Positions 52,220 through 62,494 are shown, counted from the stretch's first letter. The stretch is 64,000 nt of DNA from Candidatus Neomarinimicrobiota bacterium (GCA_021157965.1 JAGGVO010000036.1:1-64000); one strand, 5' to 3'. Notes: generated by a model from the letters alone, not told the origin. Program-made: numbers and translations.

Positions 52220-54082
52220 ATGGTAAACCGCAGCATACGGGTAGTCATGATTGTTCTTCTTCTCCTGGGTTGTCAGCTGAAACAGAAGGAAACACTGATG
52301 GATGAAAAATCCTTTTTCAAACAGGTACCGTCCTGGGCAGCAAAGGTCGTATGGTATCAGATTTTTCCGGACCGTTTTGAGAATGGGGATTCCGCAAATG
52401 ATCCGGATAAAGAGTCTCTGAGAGGCGCGTGGCCCCACGATGCCGAATCCCCCTGGCAGCTATCCCCCTGGACGGCAGACTGGTATAAACTCCAGCCCTG
52501 GGAAAAGGAAAATGGGAAAGACATCTGGTTTAACATTCAGCGTCGGCGTTATGGCGGGGATCTGCAGGGTATCATCAACAGGCTGGATTATCTGGAAGAC
52601 CTGGGGATCGGTGCCATATACCTGAATCCTGTCTTTCAGGCGCCCAGTCTTCACAAGTACGACGGAGCATGCTACCATCATATTGATGTCCACTTTGGCC
52701 CTGATCCGGAAGGAGATCAACAACGCTTGACCGGAGAAAACCCGGTTGATCCATCCACCTGGGTTTGGACAGAAGCAGATAAATTAGTTTTGAAACTGAT
52801 CAAAGAAGCACATCGCCGTAATATCCGAATCATTTTTGACGGCGTGTTCAACCACATGGGAATCAACAGTTTTGCCTTTCAGGATCTTCTGAAAAACGGA
52901 AAAAAGTCAGATTACCGGGATTGGTTTACCGTAACAGACTGGGATACACCGGGATTTTCAAAGGTTCCTTTTACGTATAAAGGATGGTTTGGTGTGACAG
53001 AATTGCCCGAACTCCGTGAGGATGAAAACGGGATTGTAAAGGGACCCCGGCAGTACATTTTCGATTCAACCCGGCGATGGATGGATCCGGACGGGGATGG
53101 TGATCCCTCCGACGGGATTGACGGTTGGCGACTTGATGTGGCTTTCTGTGTGGGACATCCCTTTTGGAAAGCCTGGCGACACCATGTGAAAGCCATAAAT
53201 CCGGAAGCATACCTTACGGCGGAAATCATCGATCCACCGGAGAAAGTGCTTCCATATCTGCAGGGCGACGAATTTGACGCAGTGATGAATTACAATTTTG
53301 CCTTTATTACCCACAAGTATTTTGTAAGGCGACGGGATAAAATCACACCGGTCCGCCTGGCACGGGAGCTGGATTCTCTGTTGAACACCTATCCTCTTGA
53401 AACACTTTATGTGATGCAAAATCTGTACGATTCCCATGACACCCAGCGGCTCCTCAGCGCCCTGGCAAATCCCGATATCGGAAAATTTGAAAACTGGGGA
53501 GAATTTTTCGGAAAATCACAGGCACATAATCCCCGTTACAATATCCGGCCGCCGGAAGATGAAAAATCATACAAAATTCACCGGCAAATGATTGTATTGC
53601 AAATGACATTTGTAGGTGCACCCATGATCTATTACGGAGATGAAGCCGGCATGTGGGGGGCTAATGACCCGTGTTGCCGCAAACCCATGGTCTGGCCCGA
53701 TAAACAGTATGAACCGGAAGCCACCCAACCTAACCAGGACTCCATGCCACCCATCCCCGTGGCTTTTAACCACGAACTTCATGATTTTTACAGAAAACTC
53801 ATTCATTTCCGAAATGAACATCCCGCACTCCAAACAGGAGATTATGCGGTGGTTGTGGCCGATAACGACAACAGTCTTTTCGGATTCAAACGCCAAAGCG
53901 GTTCAGATGTCGTCATGGTCCTATTCAACAACAGCGACCAAAGCCAACCCTTCGTTATTCATGAAAATCACTTCCGTGGACAAAAGAAAATAACGGAATA
54001 TCCGGGCAACAAGGTGTATGACCGGGTAGATCACGAATTTATTGTGGATATTCCTGCATATCAGGCAATCATCTTATATTAG
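52220..54082 (+). CDS. GH13 alpha-amylase family lipoprotein (cyclomaltodextrinase/neopullulanase-like)
   Basis: 620 residues. A lipobox LLLLGC sits near residue 18, so it is anchored in the envelope. The barrel begins VVWYQIFPDRFENGD, with FDGVFNHMG (conserved region I) and DGWRLDVAF, where D306 is the nucleophile. E335 in TAEII is the acid/base, and D407 in SHDTQR stabilises the transition state. A C-terminal beta domain follows. Sequence style matches enzymes acting on cyclodextrin, pullulan or maltodextrin. It follows the unknown outer-membrane-type gene after 3 nt. Confidence 0.93.
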   Translation: MVNRSIRVVMIVLLLLGCQLKQKETLMDEKSFFKQVPSWAAKVVWYQIFPDRFENGDSANDPDKESLRGAWPHDAESPWQLSPWTADWYKLQPWEKENGKDIWFNIQRRRYGGDLQGIINRLDYLEDLGIGAIYLNPVFQAPSLHKYDGACYHHIDVHFGPDPEGDQQRLTGENPVDPSTWVWTEADKLVLKLIKEAHRRNIRIIFDGVFNHMGINSFAFQDLLKNGKKSDYRDWFTVTDWDTPGFSKVPFTYKGWFGVTELPELREDENGIVKGPRQYIFDSTRRWMDPDGDGDPSDGIDGWRLDVAFCVGHPFWKAWRHHVKAINPEAYLTAEIIDPPEKVLPYLQGDEFDAVMNYNFAFITHKYFVRRRDKITPVRLARELDSLLNTYPLETLYVMQNLYDSHDTQRLLSALANPDIGKFENWGEFFGKSQAHNPRYNIRPPEDEKSYKIHRQMIVLQMTFVGAPMIYYGDEAGMWGANDPCCRKPMVWPDKQYEPEATQPNQDSMPPIPVAFNHELHDFYRKLIHFRNEHPALQTGDYAVVVADNDNSLFGFKRQSGSDVVMVLFNNSDQSQPFVIHENHFRGQKKITEYPGNKVYDRVDHEFIVDIPAYQAIILY

Positions 54083-54203
54083 CCTGTTTATTTATATTAT
54101 TTTATACGGGCGTAATTTTTGATTTATCCAATGTAGCGGCATTTTTTTATTAACTTTCCGCTTTGTTTTGTGTCAAAGAGTATTGAAAAGAAAAAGGATA
54201 AAA

Positions 54204-56633
54204 ATGATAAAAACAGCTTCACGAATATTGATCATTCTGACACTACTTGCGACGGCAATCACGGCCCGGGACGGCCGGAGGCCTTCTGATTTCAGAGGAG
54301 CGGTCCAGGGGCGTGTTCTCGACAATGCGACCGGCAACGAAATCGGATACGCCAATGTAGTGGTATACAAACTTCCCGACAGTACTCTGGTCGACGGAGC
54401 CATGAGTGATGAAAACGGATATTACTATGTGCCGAATATTCCTGCCGGGCGTTACTATGTTTCAGTTAAATTCATCGGCTTTTACGAAGCCCTGAGTCCT
54501 GCATTTCGGATTACACCGCAAAGTGCAAAGGTAACCCTAAAGGATATTCGCCTGAAACGGGCTGCCATACAGATGTCCGAAGTCCAGGTTGTGGGAGACC
54601 GGCCTGTGATAGAATTCAAAGCAGACAAACGGGTTATTAATGCAAACCAGTTTGCAGCCGGTCTGAGCGGAACAGCTGTAGAGATTCTGGAAAACGTTCC
54701 ATCCATTGATGTGGATGTGGAGGGAACGGTAACACTCCGGGGCAGTTCGAATTTCATTGTCATGATAGACGGGCATCCCAGTATTTTTGAAGGCAGCGAT
54801 GCTCTGGATCAGATTCCCGCCACCCTGATTCAAACCATTGAAATTATCACAAACCCCAGCGCCCGGTATGATCCCGACGGAACAACCGGAATCATTAACA
54901 TTGTGACCAAAAAGCAAAAAATCATCGGTATGAGCGGACAGCTGTCTGTCAATACCGGAAACGGAGACAAATACGGTGCCAATGCCGCTTTGAGCATGCG
55001 TTACGATAAATTCACCTGGAACAACAGCCTGAGCTGGAATGATTTCCAGTCCGGCGGACAACGAACAACAAACAAAACCACCACCATGAATGATACAGCT
55101 TTCAGTGTTTCAGGTGAAGGCCGGGGAGAGATGCAGCGAAAGACTTATTCATACCGGACCAGTTTGGACTGGCGGCCAACCGGCACATTTCTCATTTCTG
55201 CTCAGTTCAATATCGGCCATTACGGACGAAGTCGTACCAGCAATCAGATTTTTGAAGAATATCCGGTTTATTCTTTATACCGCTCCCTGGATGACAACAC
55301 CCGCGAAGGTGATTACTGGAGAGCCGGCCTTGAATTCACAAAAAAATTCAACAAAGAGGGACATGATCTCTCAGGCTCTGTCAGTTACCGGAGCCGTACA
55401 GGCAGTGAATTTAATGAAACAACCCGTCGTGATAACGATGAATCCATTACGGACCGAACCAAAAACACGGCAGATTCTGATGATTCGGACTGGCGGTTGA
55501 AACTGGATTACAAAAACATGATGTCTGAAACCCGCGGTTTTGAGGCAGGCATTCAATCCCGGATTTCCATGGATCAAGAAGGGACCGGTACCTATGGATG
55601 GGATACCACGGCATCGCAATATATTTATTATCCCCGGTACAGCTACAACAATGATTATGAACATGTCATTCACAGTTTGTACGCCATTTACAAACGTGAA
55701 ATCGGTCTGTTTCAATGGCAATGGGGCGCCCGGGGAGAATACACCTACCGAAACATGCATCTTAACACTCAGGATACAACCTACCTGATCGACCGTTGGG
55801 ACATTTTTCCCTCCATCCATGTCAGTCTTCCCATATCAGATAACAATCAGGTAATGGCATCTTATACACGTCGCATTGACCGGCCGCGGAACTGGTATCT
55901 GGAGCCTTATGCAACTCAGCGGGATGCCTACTCGGTTTTTCAGGGGAATCCGGGACTGGAGCCTGAATATATCAATGCCTGGGAAGCCAGTTGGCAGTTG
56001 AGTAAAAAGAAGAATTATATCGCTGCGGACATTTATTACCGGACAACAGAAAACAAAGTGGAAAGGGTCCAAAGCGTTATCGATAAAGAGACCCTGCTCT
56101 TCACATTTGCCAATGTGGGAAAAGATTACAGTACCGGTGCCGAACTTTCACTGAATGTGAGTCCTGTTTCTTTCTGGAATATTTTCCTGAGCGGAAATCT
56201 GTACCGTTACCGGGTGGAAGGCAGTTTTAACGGACGGAGTTTTGATAACTCATCCAACAACTGGGGGGTCAAATTCAACAACACCTTTTATGTGGGAAGC
56301 GAAACCCGGATTCAGTTTGACACCAACTACCATGGTCCTTCTGTAACCAGTCAGAGTGAACGGGAAGGATTTTGGATTGCCAGCGCCGCCGTGAAATACG
56401 ACATAGGAAAAAACTGGACTGCTGCACTACAGATTCGGGATGTTTTCGGAACGGGAAGACACGAATTCACAACCACCGGTCCCAACTTTGTCAATGCCAC
56501 GGCTTTTGAAAGAGAATCCCCCATTGCCATTCTATCCCTGACCTACCGTTTTAACAATTACAAAAACGGGAAAAACCGCCCGGAAAACGGTGAAGGCATG
56601 AACGGCGACGAGGATGACCTGTTTTTGTTTTAA
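54204..56633 (+). CDS. TonB-dependent receptor-like outer membrane barrel with carboxypeptidase-like N-domain
   Basis: 809 residues from the ATG at 54204, after AAAGGA. Signal peptide, then a carboxypeptidase-regulatory-like domain (GRVLDNATGNEIGYANVVV, about 35-115), a plug domain (VEILENVPSIDVDVEGTVTL, NPSARYDPDGTTGIINI), and a large barrel (about 250-800) rich in aromatic-ended strands. This is the outer-membrane beta-barrel family common in Bacteroidota. The substrate is unknown; the GH13 gene 121 nt upstream suggests oligosaccharides, but metal or peptide uptake is possible. Confidence 0.88.
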   Translation: MIKTASRILIILTLLATAITARDGRRPSDFRGAVQGRVLDNATGNEIGYANVVVYKLPDSTLVDGAMSDENGYYYVPNIPAGRYYVSVKFIGFYEALSPAFRITPQSAKVTLKDIRLKRAAIQMSEVQVVGDRPVIEFKADKRVINANQFAAGLSGTAVEILENVPSIDVDVEGTVTLRGSSNFIVMIDGHPSIFEGSDALDQIPATLIQTIEIITNPSARYDPDGTTGIINIVTKKQKIIGMSGQLSVNTGNGDKYGANAALSMRYDKFTWNNSLSWNDFQSGGQRTTNKTTTMNDTAFSVSGEGRGEMQRKTYSYRTSLDWRPTGTFLISAQFNIGHYGRSRTSNQIFEEYPVYSLYRSLDDNTREGDYWRAGLEFTKKFNKEGHDLSGSVSYRSRTGSEFNETTRRDNDESITDRTKNTADSDDSDWRLKLDYKNMMSETRGFEAGIQSRISMDQEGTGTYGWDTTASQYIYYPRYSYNNDYEHVIHSLYAIYKREIGLFQWQWGARGEYTYRNMHLNTQDTTYLIDRWDIFPSIHVSLPISDNNQVMASYTRRIDRPRNWYLEPYATQRDAYSVFQGNPGLEPEYINAWEASWQLSKKKNYIAADIYYRTTENKVERVQSVIDKETLLFTFANVGKDYSTGAELSLNVSPVSFWNIFLSGNLYRYRVEGSFNGRSFDNSSNNWGVKFNNTFYVGSETRIQFDTNYHGPSVTSQSEREGFWIASAAVKYDIGKNWTAALQIRDVFGTGRHEFTTTGPNFVNATAFERESPIAILSLTYRFNNYKNGKNRPENGEGMNGDEDDLFLF

Positions 56634-56649
56634 ACCTTTAAAAATAAAA

Positions 56650-56673
56650 GAAGGGATGATGCATCATCCCTTC
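56650..56673. terminator. Bidirectional terminator between convergent genes
   Basis: GAAGGGATGATG and CATCATCCCTTC form a perfect 24-nt palindrome, flanked by an A-rich side and ATTTATTTTC, so it can stop transcription from both the barrel gene and the minus-strand glycosidase gene. Confidence 0.85.
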
Positions 56674-56698
56674 ATTTATTTTCTGATTTAATTTTTAA

Positions 56699-58012
56699 TC
56701 ATAATCCTGCAGACATTTCATCCCACCAGTCAAACATGATAATATGGACCAAATCAAAAATCATGGCGCCATCTGTTTCCTTTTGCACCATGCGTATGGC
56801 ATCCACAAACTGCCGGGGATCATTTTCATCTTTGTATTGCTGCACATACAAACTTCCATAAACCGGTACTTTGCCCATTGTTACTTTTCTGGACATTTTA
56901 GCAGCCCCTTCCACAGAATGGTATGGTTTATATTTTTCTTCCATTCCGGCCTCCCCGTTTGATTTCCCTTTCCAGTCCTTATACAAACTGTCCACTTCGG
57001 CAATTGTTACCGGATAGAAATAGCATCCCGTAAAGAGAAAATCCAATGTTTCGGCATACCCGGTTTCTTTATACTCCGGAAGAGCCCAGTCATACTCTTG
57101 CGAGGGATCATACGTCTTGCTGGCCCAATTCACACCCAGTTCATAGTAACTGGGATACCAGGCTCCCACATAATCGGAAAATATGGCATCAGATCGTACT
57201 GCTTTCACACGATTTCGGGCTTCGAAAAAGAAATCATGGATCACCTTAGCCCTCCAGAAAAGCCATTCTTTATAAAGTTTGCCCGGTTTGTGAACCGCTT
57301 TCCCACTTTCGTCCGGAATCCAGGAGAAAATATCCTCCGGCCAGTTTTGCACCGGTTTGCCCAGCCAGGTTTCAAAAGCATTTCGTGAGAAATCGGAAAA
57401 GTCGGACCGGATATTATCGTAACGGCCACGGTCAAGTACGATTCCGTCAAAATCATACCGCGTCAGTATTTCTTCCATCAACCGGAACTGATGTTCCTGC
57501 ACATCGGGCCGCGCCGGATTTACAAAAGCCGAGTATCCCACCTGATATTCCGTTGTGGGGACAATCCCTTCCGGCAGATAAAGCATGGTCTGCCAATCGG
57601 GATGAGTGGTATAAATGGGACCGCGTTTTTCCTGTTTCCATCCTTCAGAGAAACAATTCATGGCCGCCAGGATAGTGAGCCCGTTTTTTCGGGCATACTG
57701 AATCATGAGTCCGGGATAGTCAAAAGCGGCATCCCGTGTAAATCCCCGCCACTCCAGAGCCTGGGGGGCTATCTCGCTGGGATATAAAACCTCACCGGAA
57801 ATGGGTTTCAAATCCACTATAACGCCGTCAATGCCTGCCAGACGGATTTTTTCCATGTAGCAGCGGATGGAATCTTCGCTGCTCAACCGCTCAAAATTGG
57901 CCGAGGCATCAATCCAAAGCCAGTTTTCGGCCTGTTTTTCCGACGCATAAGCTCCAAAAAGCATAATGAATCCTAAAAATAACCCTATCATAAAAAAACG
58001 TTTCCGGTTCAT
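56699..58012 (-). CDS. Exported GHL10-type glycosyl hydrolase-like protein
   Basis: 437 residues from the ATG at 58012, which follows AAAGGTGG; the frame is open to 58069. Signal peptide (about 1-24). The core resembles glycosyl hydrolase-like 10 (YngK/DUF187) proteins: LWIDASANFERL, GIDGVIVDLKPISGEVLYPS, GLTILAAMNCFSEGW, NPARPDVQEHQFRLMEEIL and YDFDGIVLDRGRYD. These barrels are thought to act on envelope or exopolysaccharide glycans; catalytic residues are not assigned here. It starts 14 nt before the end of the upstream small barrel gene's transcript unit and is probably last in that operon. Confidence 0.82.
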   Translation of the reverse strand: MNRKRFFMIGLFLGFIMLFGAYASEKQAENWLWIDASANFERLSSEDSIRCYMEKIRLAGIDGVIVDLKPISGEVLYPSEIAPQALEWRGFTRDAAFDYPGLMIQYARKNGLTILAAMNCFSEGWKQEKRGPIYTTHPDWQTMLYLPEGIVPTTEYQVGYSAFVNPARPDVQEHQFRLMEEILTRYDFDGIVLDRGRYDNIRSDFSDFSRNAFETWLGKPVQNWPEDIFSWIPDESGKAVHKPGKLYKEWLFWRAKVIHDFFFEARNRVKAVRSDAIFSDYVGAWYPSYYELGVNWASKTYDPSQEYDWALPEYKETGYAETLDFLFTGCYFYPVTIAEVDSLYKDWKGKSNGEAGMEEKYKPYHSVEGAAKMSRKVTMGKVPVYGSLYVQQYKDENDPRQFVDAIRMVQKETDGAMIFDLVHIIMFDWWDEMSAGL

Positions 58013-58026
58013 ACGCCCACCTTTTT

Positions 58027-58701
58027 TTACCAGGCATAACTTATTCTTAAATAAACCTGTTGATTCCACATTTTCAGACCGCTTACAGACTTCATATTCA
58101 GGCTTTCAGCCGGCCAGAGTTCGGCGGCAATGAGATGAAAATCAGTTTGCCATCCCAAGTGAATAAAACGCAGGGGAGACCATTCCACACCACATCCGAT
58201 CCGGCCGCCCCAGCTCCAGTCCGAACGCTTGTGAACATCCAGATCAAGGGTAAGCGGTGCCAGGGAATCGGGCAGAACGGCATGAAAGGCATCCCGGGTA
58301 AAATTCCACTGATTCAGGGATATGCCTGCCTGAATATAAAAAGAAAAGAAGGGAAAGGGCTGCCAGAATTCATACTGATAGAGCAATCCTCCCGAATAAT
58401 TTGTCAGTTCCATGGAGAGAGAATCATGGGGAAGTTTGTCCCGGTTGATTTCATCAAAGACCATAAAACGATAATCCAGCATAATCCGGGATTGGTCATC
58501 AAGATCCCATCCCCCTGAAAAGACAGGGGATTCAATGGGTTCAAAACGCTCATGAAGTCCGCCAAGTGGATGTATCCATTCATATCCCCCTCCCAGATAA
58601 TACCGGTATTGGGCTTGCAATCCGTCCGGAACGGCAGCCAGGATCAATATTGAACACATCATCATCAGAAGCAAATGTGAAGGTTTTGAATGGAATTTCA
58701 T
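58027..58701 (-). CDS. Small outer-membrane beta-barrel-like protein, unknown
   Basis: 224 residues with a signal peptide (about 1-30, ending GLQAQ). The mature part alternates hydrophobic and polar residues with aromatic strand ends (YYLGGGYEWIHPLGG; final VYLRISYAW), typical of an 8- to 10-strand barrel. The C-terminal aromatic residue W fits outer-membrane insertion. No family recognised. It begins 10 nt after the upstream gene's stop and is followed by the GHL10-type gene after 14 nt, so it is embedded in the surface cluster operon. Confidence 0.65.
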   Translation of the reverse strand: MKFHSKPSHLLLMMMCSILILAAVPDGLQAQYRYYLGGGYEWIHPLGGLHERFEPIESPVFSGGWDLDDQSRIMLDYRFMVFDEINRDKLPHDSLSMELTNYSGGLLYQYEFWQPFPFFSFYIQAGISLNQWNFTRDAFHAVLPDSLAPLTLDLDVHKRSDWSWGGRIGCGVEWSPLRFIHLGWQTDFHLIAAELWPAESLNMKSVSGLKMWNQQVYLRISYAW

Positions 58702-58710
58702 TTCAATCTC

Positions 58711-59436
58711 TCAATATAAAAAATGAATACTCAAAGACAGGTGAAAATGGCTTTTCAGGGGGAAACAATCCACATTTTCACCGGAGGTAATATAATATTT
58801 CCATGCTCCTTTTAATGACACCAAAACAAAATCCGAAGGCTGGAAAGCCGCAAAGGCCGCCGGTGTAACGGACCAAAGCCAGCCGTCTTCGGCATCGGAG
58901 CGGTTTTGAAAATTATAGGTATACGTATAGTCGATAGAGGGAAAATGTTTCTTCCAGAACTCTTCAATATAAAGTTGCCGCCTGAACCATACAGGCCCGC
59001 CGGACAATTCACCGCCAAACTGAAACCGGGCCGATTTGGAATTCCGCCATGCCAGTCCTGCTTCCATCGGTTTAATTTTCAAATCCTGACGGGGATCAAT
59101 ATGAACATCATAGACAGGATCTGTTCCCACCTGATAAATCACAAACCCGTAAATCTGCTGCCAGTAAGGCCAGTCCAGCAACCGGTGGGCATTTTCCTGA
59201 TCGATGGACATATACCAGTGGCTGCTGTTCAGAATCAGGGACCATTTGTCACTCAGGCGCCAGCGGAGGGACAATTCAAAACCGGGGCCCTGAGCACCAT
59301 CAATCAGGGTATCTTCCGGCATCCCCAGAGCATACCCCCCTTCGACAGACAAATCTTCAAGGCTCAAAGCTTTCAATGGGAGTCCGGATAAACAACACAG
59401 CATAATGATGAGTATGATATTTCGTCCAGTTTTCAT
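58711..59436 (-). CDS. Outer-membrane beta-barrel-like protein, unknown
   Basis: 241 residues with a signal peptide (about 1-23). It has a barrel-like pattern (FELSLRWRLSDKWSLILNSS, FAAFQPSDFVLVSLKGAWKY) and ends in LSIHFLY, an aromatic C-terminus as needed for outer-membrane assembly. No family is recognised. Its ATG overlaps the stop of the PorV-like gene by 4 nt (ATGA), so the two are translationally coupled and probably work together. Confidence 0.65.
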   Translation of the reverse strand: MKTGRNIILIIMLCCLSGLPLKALSLEDLSVEGGYALGMPEDTLIDGAQGPGFELSLRWRLSDKWSLILNSSHWYMSIDQENAHRLLDWPYWQQIYGFVIYQVGTDPVYDVHIDPRQDLKIKPMEAGLAWRNSKSARFQFGGELSGGPVWFRRQLYIEEFWKKHFPSIDYTYTYNFQNRSDAEDGWLWSVTPAAFAAFQPSDFVLVSLKGAWKYYITSGENVDCFPLKSHFHLSLSIHFLY

Positions 59437-60350
59437 GGCGTCACCTGTATACCGAAGGAGTAGACGGCCGGAAACCTGCCAAAGGGGATCACACCGGCAT
59501 CTACACGGATTTTACCCCAATGGATTCCGACTCCGAAACTCCAGGGATCTTCATTCACCGGGGTTTTGAACGCGCTTCGCACGTAAAAGCGTTTCAGGAT
59601 CAATTGTTCAAGGGCAACATGAAGCCGCTCCAGATTGTCTGCCGTATGGGACAATTCCACGGCAGTTGTGAGACGATACCGGGGTGTATTCCACAGATCG
59701 TAAGCTATGCCGAGCCGCAGTGCCGTAGGCATTTTGAACGAATCCCGGATGAACTTGCCGTCCACACCGAAATGATTGATATATCCGGCAATGCGCAGGG
59801 AATTAAAACCGGTCAGGTAATAAATCCCCATATCCACCAAAACATTTTGAGATATAAAGGTGTGAATTTCCTCCCGGATACCATTCAGGCGGATTCCCCA
59901 TGAGAATTTATCCGTCAGCCGGCGGGAATAGGTGATACCGAGGGCAAGAGACTGGGCGGTATAGGTGCCCAGAACGTGTCCTTCTGTGCCGGTATGGGTC
60001 ATCTTACCGAAATCCACCATATTTACGCTGATCCCAAAATTCCCTATGAGTCCGGCCGGAATGACCAATCCCACCGCATTGTGTTGAATTTCCGCCAGCC
60101 AGGGGGAATATTCCGCCCCGAAATGCCAGCCGTTTTGCAATCCCAACACACCCGGATTTGCAAAAAGGGATAACACTGCCCCGCCGTCCGCCACGGCCCC
60201 CACAGCATCCCCAAGGGCGGCCTGACGGGCCATGGCCGGAAGTTCCAGAAATGTGTATCCTACCGTGCCTGTTTTACGAAAAGAGTTTCCCTGAAGTAAA
60301 GTGGCCGTAAGCAGGACCAAAAGGAGTATTTTTTGTGCAAGATATTTCAT
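59433..60350 (-). CDS. PorV/PorQ family outer membrane protein
   Basis: 305 residues with a signal peptide. It has the opening typical of this family: GYTFLELPAMARQAALGDAV, then AVADGGAVLSLFANPGVLGL (the A-x-N-P-A/G type signature) and a barrel continuing to FGIQVTP. PorV and PorQ belong to the FadL-like barrels used in type IX secretion, where PorV shuttles sorted proteins to the attachment complex. Its ATG overlaps the stop of the upstream sorted protein, so the pair may be a dedicated cargo and partner. No other type IX gene is in the window. Confidence 0.82.
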   Translation of the reverse strand: MKYLAQKILLLVLLTATLLQGNSFRKTGTVGYTFLELPAMARQAALGDAVGAVADGGAVLSLFANPGVLGLQNGWHFGAEYSPWLAEIQHNAVGLVIPAGLIGNFGISVNMVDFGKMTHTGTEGHVLGTYTAQSLALGITYSRRLTDKFSWGIRLNGIREEIHTFISQNVLVDMGIYYLTGFNSLRIAGYINHFGVDGKFIRDSFKMPTALRLGIAYDLWNTPRYRLTTAVELSHTADNLERLHVALEQLILKRFYVRSAFKTPVNEDPWSFGVGIHWGKIRVDAGVIPFGRFPAVYSFGIQVTP

Positions 60351-62389
60351 CGGATAATACTGAATTTTCCTATTGTGACTTTTCCCCGGCTATCGGGTGC
60401 ATGGGATGTGATATGATAGATAAACACACCGCTTTCCACAAACTGTCCGTATTCACTCACCTGGTCCCAAACGGCAGACCCTATGGATTCGGTATGTTCG
60501 ATGGTTTTTACCAGATCCCCCCTGACGGTATAAATCCGGATAGTGCACGGACTGGGGATATTCCGGAATTGAATATTATCGGAATCGGCGGTTTGTGTAA
60601 GACCTGAACTGATCACAAAGGGGTTGGGAACCACAAGGACATTTTCCAGATCTTCGCTGGCACCATATCCCGCCCGGAAAGGAGTCACGGTTCTGTTGAT
60701 ATATTTGGATGTTTCCAGTGGCGGAACTCCGTTGGGATACAGAGCCGGATTCGGCGGCCAGACGGTGTGTCCCGTATCATAAGCCGTCACGGCATAATAA
60801 TAGGCTTCTCCGTTTACAACGGAGGTATCAACAAAGGTATATTTTTGTTCAAAAGAATCAAACATTTGGGAATCGCCTTTAGGAATATCAGCGATAAGAG
60901 TCCAGGGTCCGATGGGCAGATAATTGGAGCGGTAGATCCGGTAACCGGCCAGATCAAAGGCTTCATCGCCCGTATAATCGGCATCGGGAATTGCCTCGCC
61001 GGTATTATCCCAGCTCAGTACTGCTCCGATGGCATTCTCTCCCAGATAATCCAGTTCGAAGGCATCGGGTGCTGCGGGGGGCATGGGAATATTGAAACCT
61101 GCATCAAAATTGGCCTGGGCCGCATCGGCATTTTCCAGTAGAATTTGTCTGCCCCGGGCAATATCACTGGTAGTGGCATTGGGATCCACAACCACTTCAT
61201 AGGGCACCGAGCCAACCACTTCTGCGATGGTAAAGCGGATAGAATCACCCGGTTCAATATCCCATGGACCGAGGGAAACCATGGTCCAGATTTTAGCATT
61301 TCCCCAGCGCTCATCGCCCAGGCTGGTGATGGCATCGGTGGCATTGGCCGGATTTTTCAGAACAGCATAATCTTCTTCCATCGTGCCTTTATTGGTAAAG
61401 GGGTGGCTGGATTGTGTCGGATGGGAAGCTGCCCAGGCATAATTGTGAATCCGGTTAGCTTCTCCGGAAGAATCGGGGGACACATAAAGAAATTTAATGC
61501 CGGCATAGGCAGGTGCCAGGTACTCACCCTGACGATTGGGTCCGCCGTCAGCCCAAAAGTCATAACTGTCATTCCCTTCAACCTCCTTGAAATCCGTGGC
61601 GAAACCATACATCAAACGCCGGTTCCGGTCCCACAACATCCGCGTATTCCGGGACCCGGCATTGTAATTGGGAAAGAGGATGGACCAGCCTCTGGCATTG
61701 ATGGAAAACCCGTAGAGAAACATGACATGCGTTTTAAACATGGTGGAATCACCCACATTGGTCACCGTATAATCAAAAATAATATAATCCTGATCTCTTT
61801 CATGCGTCGGCCACTGGTGGACCTTCCGGTTGACCCGTATGGGGAGATAACTCTTCCGTTCATAAGGAAACAAATAGTCCGGATTCCAGACATATTCGGT
61901 TTCAATGGCGATTTCACCCATGCCTTCCCAACGCTGATTATAGTAATTTTCCCGACCGTCGGTGATAAAACCGTGTTTTGACACAATATATTTCGAAGTT
62001 GTTTCAAATCCGACAGACCCGGCATAAAGGGCATAATCTTCACGTCCCATCACATTGCCGCTGCTGTCCAGGGCACCGATCCAGAAACCGCCGCCTACAT
62101 GATGAGACGGTCCCTCCCCCACATGACCGGCAATCCATTCCGTATCAAAACCGGGATAATCCATTCCATATCCGGAGCGGTTCCAATTGGCAAACATGGG
62201 ACCGATTTTAGCCAGATTAATGGTTTCCCACAGGCGACCTTCCCGGAGAAAGAGGATTTTTTCCTGTGCATGGAGATTAATATTGAGGAAAAGAAGAGTG
62301 TTATAAAGGAAGAAAAGCGAAAAGAAACCTTTGAAAAAATATCTTATACGGGATGGTTTTGGTTGTTTTAATATCATGTGTTCGATCAT
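60347..62389 (-). CDS. Large secreted protein with fibronectin III-like domain and C-terminal sorting domain
   Basis: 680 residues. Signal peptide within the first 42 (start at 62389 or the ATG 12 nt later). A long beta-rich region follows, then a fibronectin III-like stretch (AGYRIYRSNYLPIGPWTLIA, NGEAYYYAVTAYD, about 470-560). It ends in a sorting-type domain, VPNPFVISSGL and TIRIYTVRGDLVKTIEHTES, to FSIIR. No enzyme motif is visible. Genes of this type often follow a TonB receptor and precede a PorV protein in Marinimicrobia/Calditrichota-like genomes, as here. Function unknown. Confidence 0.75.
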   Translation of the reverse strand: MIEHMILKQPKPSRIRYFFKGFFSLFFLYNTLLFLNINLHAQEKILFLREGRLWETINLAKIGPMFANWNRSGYGMDYPGFDTEWIAGHVGEGPSHHVGGGFWIGALDSSGNVMGREDYALYAGSVGFETTSKYIVSKHGFITDGRENYYNQRWEGMGEIAIETEYVWNPDYLFPYERKSYLPIRVNRKVHQWPTHERDQDYIIFDYTVTNVGDSTMFKTHVMFLYGFSINARGWSILFPNYNAGSRNTRMLWDRNRRLMYGFATDFKEVEGNDSYDFWADGGPNRQGEYLAPAYAGIKFLYVSPDSSGEANRIHNYAWAASHPTQSSHPFTNKGTMEEDYAVLKNPANATDAITSLGDERWGNAKIWTMVSLGPWDIEPGDSIRFTIAEVVGSVPYEVVVDPNATTSDIARGRQILLENADAAQANFDAGFNIPMPPAAPDAFELDYLGENAIGAVLSWDNTGEAIPDADYTGDEAFDLAGYRIYRSNYLPIGPWTLIADIPKGDSQMFDSFEQKYTFVDTSVVNGEAYYYAVTAYDTGHTVWPPNPALYPNGVPPLETSKYINRTVTPFRAGYGASEDLENVLVVPNPFVISSGLTQTADSDNIQFRNIPSPCTIRIYTVRGDLVKTIEHTESIGSAVWDQVSEYGQFVESGVFIYHITSHAPDSRGKVTIGKFSIIR

Positions 62390-62395
62390 ATTTTT

Positions 62396-62412
62396 GAAGT
62401 TAGCACCTCGAT
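62396..62412 (-). repeat. Dispersed 17-nt repeat, copy 2
   Basis: Exact inverse of the sequence at 48025-48041, placed 7 nt before the start codon of the large sorted protein, between it and the TonB receptor stop. Confidence 0.7.
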
Positions 62413-62494
62413 TCGACCACCTTTCGGAAGTCTATTCAATAACCGGGCATCCCCCCACACCCTCTGCGTCTCTGCACACTCAGCGGGGAGCAAC

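Noticed and set aside
61145-61981. 278-codon plus-strand frame
   Set aside because: Antisense to the large sorted protein; Gly/Ile/His-rich shadow translation.
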